Below, piece by piece: positions 1-5,847 of a stretch of 12,866 nucleotides of DNA. Positions within the stretch are counted from its first letter, which is position 1. Each line of letters starts with the position of its first letter. This stretch comes from CAADGU01 sp964581605 (lineage in GTDB: Bacteria; Chloroflexota; Anaerolineae; Promineifilales; Promineifilaceae), in the NCBI GenBank assembly GCA_964581605.1, contig CAZOPF010000138.1, positions 1-12,866 of the forward strand, given 5' to 3'. The notes beneath the pieces were generated by a model. It saw nothing but the letters and a program-made list of their open reading frames with translations, was not told the origin of the DNA and made no database searches. A program made the translations under genes and the position numbers.

Positions 1-471
1 GGCACGGCCGTGCTGCTCATCAGCCGTGATCTGGCCGGGTTACGGCCGTTCTGCCAGATGGTGGTGGAGATGGAAAACGGCCGTGTGGCCCAACAATATC
101 GCCCAGAGGAACGGGAAAGCCAGGCCAATCTGCCCTTCAAAATTCCGGCGCGCCTGGAAGATAAGGTGGTGCTGGTGAACCCGGCCGATATTTTGTATGT
201 GGCGGCTGAGGAGGGCCGCACGCTGTTGTGTACGCCAGACGGCCGCATTCCCACCCATCTGACGCTGAACGACGTGGAACAGCGGCTGGCGCGCAGCGGC
301 TTTTTCCGCGCCCATCGCAGCTACCTGGTCAATGTGCAGCATATCAGCGAGGTGATTGCTTACACGCGCAACAGCTACACCCTCATTTTGTACAATGGCA
401 GCAACGGCCGTATAGAAATCCCCCTCAGCAAAACAGCCGCCCGCGATTTGCGGGAGATGTTGGGGTATTAG
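1..471 (+). CDS. ABC-ATPase-like segment fused to LytTR DNA-binding domain (C-terminal part, 5' truncated)
   Basis: The reading frame is open from the first base, so the true start lies outside the window; 156 residues are visible. Visible residues 1-30 read like the end of an ABC ATPase: a strand (GTAVLLISRDL) where the H-loop usually sits, then FCQMVVEMENGRV, matching the usual CDRVAVLxxGRI. Arg9 occupies the place of the normally conserved H-loop His, so ATPase activity may be lost. After a short linker, residues about 48-156 form a LytTR domain: the DILYVAAEEGRTLL strand, the FFRAHRSYLVN core and the terminal IPLSKTAARDLREML helix. LytTR proteins bind direct-repeat DNA sites; ABC-LytTR fusions generally sit beside ABC exporter genes they probably control, as here. 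The LytTR call is firm; the ABC part is inferred from a short stretch. Confidence 0.85.
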   Translation, partial: GTAVLLISRDLAGLRPFCQMVVEMENGRVAQQYRPEERESQANLPFKIPARLEDKVVLVNPADILYVAAEEGRTLLCTPDGRIPTHLTLNDVEQRLARSGFFRAHRSYLVNVQHISEVIAYTRNSYTLILYNGSNGRIEIPLSKTAARDLREMLGY

Positions 472-472
472 A

Positions 473-520
473 GCAATTGGGTAATTGAGTAATTCCCCAA
501 TTCCCCAATTCCCCAATTAC
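473..520. repeat. Octamer tandem array with AATT core (6 units)
   Basis: Six consecutive 8-bp units of form NYAATTNN: GCAATTGG, GTAATTGA, GTAATTCC, CCAATTCC twice, CCAATTAC. It starts just after the stop codon of the LytTR gene. AATTGGG at 475-481 can pair with CCCAATT at 496-502, but there is no T tract, so a terminator role is only possible. Related arrays lie at 4822-4861 and 7427-7458. Confidence 0.75.
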
Positions 521-525
521 CTCCG

Positions 526-565
526 TTCACCCCCCATTTTCCGCCACTCACCCCCGTTTTCCGCC
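526..565. promoter_or_regulatory. Direct repeat pair, candidate LytTR operator
   Basis: Two near-identical copies of TCAC-C(5-6)-N-TTTTCCGCC occur, with TTTTCCGCC at 537-545 and 557-565 and the TCA at 527-529 and 548-550. Spacing is 20-21 bp, two helical turns. LytTR proteins typically bind two direct repeats spaced this way. The position, between the LytTR gene and the transporter genes, suggests this is the regulator's site. The sequence does not match the well-known AgrA/ComE consensus, so the assignment is inference. Confidence 0.45.
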
Positions 566-634
566 TGTCAGCCAAAATTTGCTGCGCCGCGCTCCTGAAA
601 CTGCTACTGTATCAGCAGCAATAACCATCCCATC

Positions 635-698
635 AGTGCCAGGCACGGAGCAGCGAGCACCTGGTCAACCCGAGCGGTTTCGCCCTGTGCCTGGCACT
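635..698. repeat. 12-bp perfect inverted repeat flanking 40 bp
   Basis: AGTGCCAGGCAC (635-646) and GTGCCTGGCACT (687-698) are exact reverse complements. Each arm is itself almost wholly an 11-bp palindrome (GTGCCWGGCAC). The right arm ends 10 bases before the AGGAG of the next gene, so in RNA the hairpin would sit in its leader. Whether it is a REP-like remnant or a regulatory hairpin cannot be told from the sequence. Confidence 0.6.
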
Positions 699-718
699 AC
701 TTGAATAGGAGAAACAAC

Positions 719-1147
719 ATGAGCGAATACAAGTTGAAAAAAGGCGAGCACAAAGGCCGTATCATGGCGGCGGCGGGAGTAATAGCGGCCGCCATGGTGG
801 GCGGGGCATTTATGTCAACTGATGGCGTCACGGCCGTGTGGCTGCAGGCGGCGGTGTATATGCTGGGGCCATTGGTGGCGGCGGTGCTGGTACGGCCGTT
901 GCCAGATGATTGGTGGTTATTCTTCACCGCCACGATTTTGTCATTGGGCATTGTCCTGCCCTGGGCTGTCATTCACCCGGCGCAGTGGGCAGCCGTTTAT
1001 CTGCCAGAATTGGGCTTCTGGGCCAACCTGCTGTTTCTCATTTTGCTGATAACATCAGCAGGTGCAGGGCAGCCACCGCGCAAACTGTGGTGGGCACTCA
1101 CCTGTTTTTACCTGCTCATCCTGCTGGCGCTGCCGTTGGTATTGTAA
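719..1147 (+). CDS. Small polytopic membrane protein of unknown function
   Basis: 142 residues. ATG 719 is preferred over the upstream TTG because AGGAG at 708-712 lies six bases before it. The N-terminus is short and basic (about 15 residues, KLKKGEHKGR), followed by about five hydrophobic segments near residues 16-33, 40-58, 66-88, 97-113 and 122-141. No catalytic motif is recognisable. It is the first gene after the LytTR fusion and lies 70 bases upstream of the first ABC-2 permease on the same strand, so it is probably co-expressed with the exporter and may be an accessory membrane component. Two ACGGCCGT palindromes lie within it. I do not recognise the family. Confidence 0.75.
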   Translation: MSEYKLKKGEHKGRIMAAAGVIAAAMVGGAFMSTDGVTAVWLQAAVYMLGPLVAAVLVRPLPDDWWLFFTATILSLGIVLPWAVIHPAQWAAVYLPELGFWANLLFLILLITSAGAGQPPRKLWWALTCFYLLILLALPLVL

Positions 1148-1149
1148 GA

Positions 1150-1176
1150 TAGGGGCGTATGGGCTATACGCTCCTA
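1150..1176. repeat. Intercistronic hairpin
   Basis: TAGGGGCGTAT (1150-1160) pairs with ATACGCTCCTA (1166-1176), 11 bp with one G-T pair and a 5-base loop, immediately after the stop of the small membrane protein. CATTTTG follows, too weak a T tract for a sure terminator. It could be an attenuating or mRNA-stabilising hairpin between the two genes, or a degraded dispersed repeat. Confidence 0.55.
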
Positions 1177-1217
1177 CATTTTGCACCTTTGCGCTGAAAA
1201 AAAACGTAGGAACCGTT

Positions 1218-2330
1218 ATGAACGAAACAATGACAGCCAGACAACCAGGACGGTGGCGATTGCGCTGGGCGGTAGCGCGGCAGGAGATCGCCAACATTGC
1301 CCGCCATCCCTATTACATGGTCTCGTTTGCCATTCCCGTATTTATGTCACTGGCATTTTTGCTGTTCGTCTCATCCGTGCGTGAGGCCGATGACCTGATT
1401 GTGGTTGTGTATGATGCCGGTCGCTCGGATTGGGCAGCCACATTGGCTCGTTGGTCTGAGGCACAAATTGAGATGGTGGATTCGGAAACGGCCCTCCTGC
1501 ACGCATTGTCCGACGAGGCCACTGGCGGCATCATCATTCCCGTAGGGTTTGACACGGCCGTTGCCCGCGGAGAGTCGCCGGAGCTGGCGGTTTATATCAA
1601 CCAGAATGCCTATGCTGCCCATATTGCCGATTTCAAGCGGCTGCTCAATGAGGAAGTATGGGCCATCAACGAAGCGCCCCCACCCGCCCACATCACCTGG
1701 TATGAAACAGGCGGTAGCGGGCGGGATCTGCCTCTGCCCTCTGTCGAAAATTACATTGTGGTCATCTTTGTCGTCCTGGGCATTTGTATGACCACGATGG
1801 GCATCCTGGCACAGGCGATAGTGGAGAAACGCGAGACGGGCGCATTACCGGCGCTGTTGGCTTCGCCGCTGACCTTTGGTGATGTGCTGTGGGGGCAAAG
1901 CACGGCCGTATTCCTTTACACTGTGCTGCTCACGGGCATCTTATTGGTCATCAACGGTGGAGTGACGGGCAATGTGGGGCTCACGGCCGTGTCCTGCATC
2001 CTCACCACCTTCGTTTTGTTGGGGCTGGGGCTGCTGTTTGGCCTGTCGTCGCCATCTAAAAACCAGTGTAATGCCTACACCGGTGTGGTTGGGATTGTCC
2101 TCATAATCCCCAGTTGGTTCGCGCTTATACCGGTGGAAGACATAGCGCTGCCGGTTACGGCCGTGCTGCACCTGCTGCCCACCACCTATCTGATAGACAT
2201 TCTGGGCCAAACGTTGAGCGGCACAGCCACCTGGGCCACCGTGTGGCTTGATTTGTTAGCACTCTGTTTGTTTGCGGCCGTCTTTTTGGGGGCTGTGCGT
2301 TGGCGGTTACAACGGCAGCCCGTGTGGTAA
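1218..2330 (+). CDS. ABC-2 type transporter permease
   Basis: 370 residues from ATG 1218. The open frame runs further upstream, but that part reads as non-coding and overlaps the previous gene; GTAGG (1206-1210) is a weak ribosome site seven bases before the ATG. The layout is that of ABC-2 exporters: one membrane segment at about 32-54, an extracytoplasmic domain of about 125 residues, then a C-terminal block with segments near 178-202, 226-246, 255-276, 288-304 and 342-362. The conserved cytoplasmic motif after the second segment is present (EKRETGALPALLASP, 203-217). It should form the channel with the ATPase at 2429 and probably the permease at 3635. The substrate cannot be predicted; NatAB-like systems export ions, drugs or peptides. 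Confidence 0.9.
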   Translation: MNETMTARQPGRWRLRWAVARQEIANIARHPYYMVSFAIPVFMSLAFLLFVSSVREADDLIVVVYDAGRSDWAATLARWSEAQIEMVDSETALLHALSDEATGGIIIPVGFDTAVARGESPELAVYINQNAYAAHIADFKRLLNEEVWAINEAPPPAHITWYETGGSGRDLPLPSVENYIVVIFVVLGICMTTMGILAQAIVEKRETGALPALLASPLTFGDVLWGQSTAVFLYTVLLTGILLVINGGVTGNVGLTAVSCILTTFVLLGLGLLFGLSSPSKNQCNAYTGVVGIVLIIPSWFALIPVEDIALPVTAVLHLLPTTYLIDILGQTLSGTATWATVWLDLLALCLFAAVFLGAVRWRLQRQPVW

Positions 2331-2334
2331 TAAA

Positions 2335-2362
2335 TGGTCGTTGGTCATTGGTCACTGGTCAT
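2335..2362. repeat. Heptamer tandem repeat, TGGTCAT type (4 units)
   Basis: Four head-to-tail 7-bp units: TGGTCGT, TGGTCAT, TGGTCAC, TGGTCAT, starting five bases after the stop of the permease gene. Heptanucleotide repeats of this kind (STRR) are known from filamentous cyanobacteria. Its function here is unknown. Confidence 0.75.
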
Positions 2363-2380
2363 TGGCAAAGGACGTATGGC

Positions 2381-2422
2381 AAAGGACAAAGGACAAAGGA
2401 CAAAGGACAAAGGACAAAGGAC
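2381..2422 (+). repeat. AAAGGAC heptamer array (6 units) carrying the ATPase ribosome site
   Basis: Six perfect copies of AAAGGAC run without interruption and end six bases before ATG 2429. The AGGA of the last copy (2418-2421) is seven bases from the ATG, so it can serve as the Shine-Dalgarno, and every other copy is a potential competing ribosome-loading site. A further single copy lies at 2367-2373. Because the array is upstream of the start, unit gain or loss would change leader length, not reading frame. Confidence 0.85.
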
Positions 2423-2428
2423 AAAACG

Positions 2429-3223
2429 ATGATCGAAATCAAAAACCTGAAAAAGTATTATGGCGAAAACGACGCGATTAAAGCGGTGGACGATATCAGC
2501 TTTCTCTGCCCGGATGGGCAAATTACCGGGCTGCTGGGCCCCAATGGGGCGGGCAAAACAACCACGCTGCGCATGATCACCGGGCTGATTAAGCCGGGGG
2601 CCGGCACGGTGGTCGTTGACGGCCGTGACGTGACTCGTGAACCTGGCAAAGTGCGCCAGGTATTGGGCGTGCAGGCCGATGCGACGGGCGTTTATCCCAG
2701 GCTAACACCGCGAGAACAGTTTCGATTTTACGGCCGTTTCTATGGCCTACGTGGCAAACAACTCGAAGAACGGGTACAGGCCGTCATTGACGAACTGCAC
2801 ATGCACGACATTGCCGACCGCCAGGCCGAAGGGTTCAGCCGGGGGCAGCGGCAGAAGATCGTCTTCGGCCGGGCGCTGGTGCATAACCCGCCCAACATCC
2901 TCATGGACGAACCCACCAATGGTCTGGACGTGATGGCCGTGCGCCACACCCGTGAGACCATTCAAGCGATGAAAATGCAAGGGCGCTGCGTCCTTTTCAG
3001 CACCCATTACATGGACGAAGCGGAACGGCTGTGTGACAACATCGCCATCATCGTCGGTGGCAAAATTATAGCGGTCGGTTCACCGGGGCAACTGATGCAA
3101 CAAACGGGCCACTCCCGCCTGGAAGATGCCTTTATCGCCCTGGCCGGCCGTGAACATCTGACCTATTCGGACTATGGCAAACAACCCGCTGGTGGCCAGG
3201 CATTACCTGTGGCGGGAGATTAG
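2429..3223 (+). CDS. ABC transporter ATP-binding protein, NatA-like
   Basis: 264 residues. ATG 2429 gives the canonical start MIEIKNLKKYY; in the frame upstream the translation only runs through the heptamer array. Motifs in order: Walker A GPNGAGKTT (37-45), Q-loop Gln82, signature FSRGQRQK (136-143, the usual LSGGQ altered as in NatA-type ATPases), Walker B ILMDEPTNGLD (157-167) and H-loop STH (His193). All catalytic residues are present, so it should hydrolyse ATP and drive export through the permeases encoded on either side. It is encoded 98 bases after the first permease, joined by two heptamer arrays. The stop codon TAG lies inside a third heptamer repeat. The last 35 residues or so are a variable tail. 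Confidence 0.95.
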   Translation: MIEIKNLKKYYGENDAIKAVDDISFLCPDGQITGLLGPNGAGKTTTLRMITGLIKPGAGTVVVDGRDVTREPGKVRQVLGVQADATGVYPRLTPREQFRFYGRFYGLRGKQLEERVQAVIDELHMHDIADRQAEGFSRGQRQKIVFGRALVHNPPNILMDEPTNGLDVMAVRHTRETIQAMKMQGRCVLFSTHYMDEAERLCDNIAIIVGGKIIAVGSPGQLMQQTGHSRLEDAFIALAGREHLTYSDYGKQPAGGQALPVAGD

Positions 3224-3237
3224 AGATTGGAGATTGG
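3217..3237. repeat. AGATTRG heptamer repeat overlapping the ATPase stop codon
   Basis: Three 7-bp units, AGATTAG, AGATTGG, AGATTGG. The TAG of the first unit (3221-3223) is the stop codon of the ATPase gene, so this repeat has replaced or formed the gene's 3' end. The same heptamer recurs as an inverted pair at 5601-5640. Confidence 0.65.
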
Positions 3238-3258
3238 GTAATGTCTTCAGTTTTCGCC

Positions 3259-3551
3259 ATGACTACAACGGATAAAGGATTGAACGAATTCTCCTCTGGA
3301 AGCTTATCCGCTTATTCCCCAATCCGTNNNNNNNNNNNNNNNNNNNNNNNNNNNNNNNNNNNNNNNNNNNNNNNNNNNNNNNNNNNNNNNNNNNNNNNNN
3401 NNNNNNNNNNNNNNNNNNNNNNNNNNNTAAAGGATTGAACGAATTCTCCTCTGGAAGCTTATCCGCTTATTCCCCAATCCGTATGACTACAACGGATAAA
3501 GGATTGAACGAATTCTCCTCTGGAAGCTTATCCGCTTATTCCCCAATCCGT
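3259..3551. repeat. 69-bp tandem repeat array interrupted by an assembly gap
   Basis: A 69-bp unit starting ATGACTACAACGG and ending CCCCAATCCGT is complete at 3259-3327 and 3483-3551, with the last 55 bp of another copy at 3428-3482; all visible copies are identical. The gap at 3328-3427 lies inside the array, so true copy number is unknown. Units abut directly with no spacers. GACTACAACGGAT (3261-3273) at the left edge and ATCCGTTGTAGTC (3546-3558) at the right edge are a 13-bp perfect inverted repeat. The unit is 23 codons long and open in one + frame; if whole units fill the gap, a frame from ATG 3241 could run to TAA 3632, two bases before the next gene. I regard that as probably not a gene. 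Confidence 0.85.
3328..3427. other. Assembly gap (100 N)
   Basis: Exactly 100 N, the conventional placeholder for an unsized gap. It falls inside the 69-bp tandem array, the likely cause of the assembly break. Confidence 0.95.
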
Positions 3552-3634
3552 TGTAGTCTTAAAGAAGCGGCAAAAACTTCATGGCACAAACGAGATTGCA
3601 AAACTCCAATCTCCACTCTCCTCTTGGAGTAAAC

Positions 3635-4816
3635 ATGAACTACTTAAACATCTGGTACAAAGAAATTTTGGAACTACTGCGCAACCGCAAGGCGCTGCGC
3701 GACACCCTGCTCATTCCGTTGATCCTGGGCGTCTTTTATGCGGTGCTGAACCCGCTGTTAGGCGAAATGATTACCCGGCGCAGCGAGGGCGTCATCATCC
3801 TGCCCGTGCAAGGGCTGGAATATGCCGACCCGGCCTTTGTGGAGACATTTGCCGGGTATGACATTGTGCTTGAGCCATTTGCAGGGGATATGGAAACGGC
3901 CGTGCGCGAAGCCAGAGAAGCGGCCGGCGTCATCTTCAGCGAAGGATTCAACGAGAATGTTGCCAATGAGGCCGACGCCCATCTCATCCTCTACATGAAC
4001 CCCACAGCGGGTGGCCCCTTTGGCGGCAACATCTCCCTCAGCCGCATTGAACTGGCGCTGAGTGCGTACAATCAACAACTCACGGTGCAGCGGTTGGCCG
4101 TGCGCGGCGTGGAGGCAACCATATTGACACCAGTACAGTTAACGGCCGAAGACCTGTCTACCGCTGCCCAACGTGCCGGGGCGACGGCCGCTCTATTCCT
4201 GCCGATGCTGGTGGCGATTGGGGCTGTCAATGGCGGCTCGTTCATCGCCATTGACACGACGGCCGGGGAAAAGGAGCGGGGCACATTGGAGGCGCTGCTG
4301 ATGACGCCTGCTTCGGATGTGCAAATTTTTGTGGGCAAATTACTGGCGGTGTTTACGGTCACGGCCGTGCCCATTGCCCTGACACTGTTCGGGTTTTGGG
4401 CAGGCACCGCTTTCCTGCCCTCATCCATGACCGGCGGTGCTGGCCCGCTGCCGTTGGCGGTGATCATCAAGGCCATTCTCATCACCCTGCCGCTGGCACT
4501 TTTTGCCAACGTATTGCTGATGGTTTTAAGCATCCGCACCAAGGGGTTCAAAGAGGCGCAGTCGGCGATGATGCCCGTGACGTTTGGCGTGATTTTTGTG
4601 GCTATGGCCGCTGCCTTTGTGCCACCCAGCCAAAGCGTGCTCTTCCTGATCCCCATTTATGGCACGTCGGCGGTGGTGGGGGTGCTGGCGCAGAGCGGCG
4701 TCATCCCAGCGAACGCCATTCTCTTCAGCGTGGTGGGCAGTCTGGCGGCTACGGCCGTTGTCACCATCGTTGCCCTACGCCTGTTTAACCGGGAACGGCT
4801 GCTATACAGCATGTAG
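3635..4816 (+). CDS. ABC-2 type transporter permease, NatB-like
   Basis: 393 residues. ATG 3635 is chosen because GGAG at 3626-3629 lies five bases upstream and the product then starts MNYLNIWYKEILELLRNRK, a normal amphipathic start for NatB-type permeases. Membrane segment 1 is at about 24-42. An extracytoplasmic region of about 140 residues follows, then segments near 184-205, 233-258, 275-298, 312-330, 335-353 and 360-382. The conserved coupling motif GEKERGTLEALLMTP is at 211-225. This family (COG1668) pairs with NatA ATPases, here encoded upstream. It is probably the second half of a heteromeric exporter with the permease at 1218-2330. The 411-bp spacer to the ATPase gene is unusually long and is taken up largely by the 69-bp repeat array. 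Confidence 0.92.
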   Translation: MNYLNIWYKEILELLRNRKALRDTLLIPLILGVFYAVLNPLLGEMITRRSEGVIILPVQGLEYADPAFVETFAGYDIVLEPFAGDMETAVREAREAAGVIFSEGFNENVANEADAHLILYMNPTAGGPFGGNISLSRIELALSAYNQQLTVQRLAVRGVEATILTPVQLTAEDLSTAAQRAGATAALFLPMLVAIGAVNGGSFIAIDTTAGEKERGTLEALLMTPASDVQIFVGKLLAVFTVTAVPIALTLFGFWAGTAFLPSSMTGGAGPLPLAVIIKAILITLPLALFANVLLMVLSIRTKGFKEAQSAMMPVTFGVIFVAMAAAFVPPSQSVLFLIPIYGTSAVVGVLAQSGVIPANAILFSVVGSLAATAVVTIVALRLFNRERLLYSM

Positions 4817-4821
4817 AGGAA

Positions 4822-4865
4822 ATAATTGAGTAATTGAGCAATTGGGTAATTATCCAATTGCTCAA
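4822..4865. terminator. Octamer array forming a hairpin between convergent genes
   Basis: Five AATT-core octamers (ATAATTGA, GTAATTGA, GCAATTGG, GTAATTAT, CCAATTGC) fill 4822-4861. Within them TTGAGCAATTGG (4834-4845) and CCAATTGCTCAA (4854-4865) are a perfect 12-bp inverted repeat with an 8-base loop. The element lies in the 55 bp between the stop codons of two convergent genes, where a bidirectional terminator is expected. There is no strong T tract on either side, so terminator function is inferred from position and symmetry. Confidence 0.5.
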
Positions 4866-4871
4866 CTACAC

Positions 4872-5582
4872 TCAAAGAATGGGCAGCTTTTCTTCAATCT
4901 CTTTTTCCTTCAGGGCCAACGGCCGTTCCCCCGCCAACATACCCCGCAACACCAGCACCCCACCGCCGCCAATCAGCAGCAGCGCCCCGAGCAGGCTGAC
5001 GCCGCCGGAAAGAATGGTGGTCATCATCACAAACAGACCGGCTGACAGGAAACTCACGATTGCTCCGGCTTTCACGACGCCGGGCTTTTGCGCCAGATGA
5101 CCACATACCAGCAACGCCAGCCCGGTACTCAACGGTAGGGCAGGCCACAATACCGCCCAGGCATCCCACCAGCCGGTGACGGCCGTGAACTGCAGCACCA
5201 GCCCCAACATTCCCATTTTAATGGCCGGGATGAGAAACCAGACAATGCGCATGAAAACGGCCGTTGCCAGAAACCCAAACGCCAATGCCAGCAAAATCAT
5301 CGGCCAGAAAGAAGCCCATGCGCCCCACCAGAATACGCCCTCCCACAACAGTAGCAGGCTGACCATCAAAATGGGGAAGCCGGGGATAAAGAGGGGGGCT
5401 AACTGGCGTGGATTTCCGGCTAGAAAGGGGGCGGCGATAAAGGCCAGGCCCACGGCCGTAATCCACAACGGCCACAGTTCTATCCGCAGCCCAATCCAAC
5501 CCAGAAAGGTGTTGTTCAGCAACGCCAGGCCACCAACCAACATCAGCCCCCAACCCATCACATTTGTCATTCGTCTGTTCAT
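4872..5582 (-). CDS. Polytopic membrane protein with Trp-Pro repeats (LiaF/DUF5668-like)
   Basis: 236 residues. ATG 5582 is chosen over the GTG three codons earlier because AAAGGAG (5591-5597, minus strand) lies eight bases before it and overlaps the GTG. The protein is almost entirely hydrophobic, about eight segments, with a charged C-terminal tail (LKEKEIEEKLPIL). A short module recurs at least three times: LWPLWITAVGLAF (37-49), FWPMILLALAFGF (93-105) and LWPALPLSTGLAL (146-158). This pattern resembles the LiaI/LiaF-type membrane region (DUF5668), found in envelope-stress sensing proteins. It is encoded downstream of the kinase, on the same strand, whose membrane tail carries the same LWPL-type module, suggesting partnership in one membrane complex. 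The exact role is unknown. Confidence 0.75.
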   Translation of the reverse strand: MNRRMTNVMGWGLMLVGGLALLNNTFLGWIGLRIELWPLWITAVGLAFIAAPFLAGNPRQLAPLFIPGFPILMVSLLLLWEGVFWWGAWASFWPMILLALAFGFLATAVFMRIVWFLIPAIKMGMLGLVLQFTAVTGWWDAWAVLWPALPLSTGLALLVCGHLAQKPGVVKAGAIVSFLSAGLFVMMTTILSGGVSLLGALLLIGGGGVLVLRGMLAGERPLALKEKEIEEKLPIL

Positions 5583-5600
5583 TTCCTGCACTCCTTTGGT

Positions 5601-5640
5601 GATTAGAGATTGCCCAATTTTTAATCTCCAATCTCTAATC
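5601..5640. repeat. Inverted heptamer repeats, leader hairpin
   Basis: GATTAGAGATTG (5601-5612) and CAATCTCTAATC (5629-5640) are a perfect 12-bp inverted repeat, built from the same GATTRGA heptamer seen at 3217-3237. It sits directly upstream, on the minus strand, of the ribosome site of the LiaF-like gene, so it could form a hairpin in that leader or end kinase read-through. Confidence 0.6.
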
Positions 5641-5750
5641 TCTTTGTGTTTGCTTCATGTGAATAGGGTAATGGAGTGGACACGGCCGTTGCCTATCCCC
5701 CACCTAACGGTTAGCTAACAAAACAACAGCCCACGCGGAGCAAGGCACCC

Positions 5751-5775
5751 TCAGATGCCTCCCGTTCGCATCTGA
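5751..5775. repeat. Short inverted repeat
   Basis: TCAGATGC (5751-5758) and GCATCTGA (5768-5775) pair perfectly over 8 bp around a 9-base loop. It lies next to the larger palindrome at 5779-5825, and the two may be parts of one composite element. Confidence 0.5.
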
Positions 5776-5778
5776 TAT

Positions 5779-5825
5779 TGGAGCGCGGGCATCCTGCCCG
5801 CTGCGGACAAGATGTCCGCGCTCCA
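5779..5825. repeat. 47-bp imperfect palindrome downstream of the kinase gene
   Basis: Two 23-base arms around a single T: the left arm starts TGGAGCGCGGGC and the right arm ends GTCCGCGCTCCA. Most positions pair, with a few mismatches or G-T pairs. Each arm also contains its own smaller hairpin (GCGGGCATCCTGCCCGC and GCGGACAAGATGTCCGC), so a cloverleaf-like fold is possible. It lies 22 bp past the kinase stop and resembles dispersed GC-rich palindromes common in intergenic DNA of this kind of genome; it may also help stop kinase transcription. Confidence 0.7.
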
Positions 5826-5847
5826 CATCGGGAGGATGCAAACTCCG

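Noticed and set aside
1062..1217. N-terminal extension of the first permease to 1062
   Set aside because: It overlaps the small membrane protein gene in another frame and reads through an intercistronic hairpin; the product is Cys-rich and unlike the family.
3290..3310. EcoRI-like GAATTC and HindIII-like AAGCTT close together in each 69-bp unit, suggesting vector or linker contamination
   Set aside because: The units are flanked smoothly by native-looking sequence and complete an inverted repeat with it. Two hexamers in a repeat are likely chance, though a vector screen would settle it.
3259..3551. Possible CRISPR array
   Set aside because: The 69-bp units abut directly with no spacers, units are too long, and no cas genes are in view.
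4072..4656. 194-codon open frame on the minus strand inside the second permease
   Set aside because: It is antisense to a clearly conserved permease, shows no motif, and has odd composition (rich in Ala, Ser, Thr) typical of a shadow frame.
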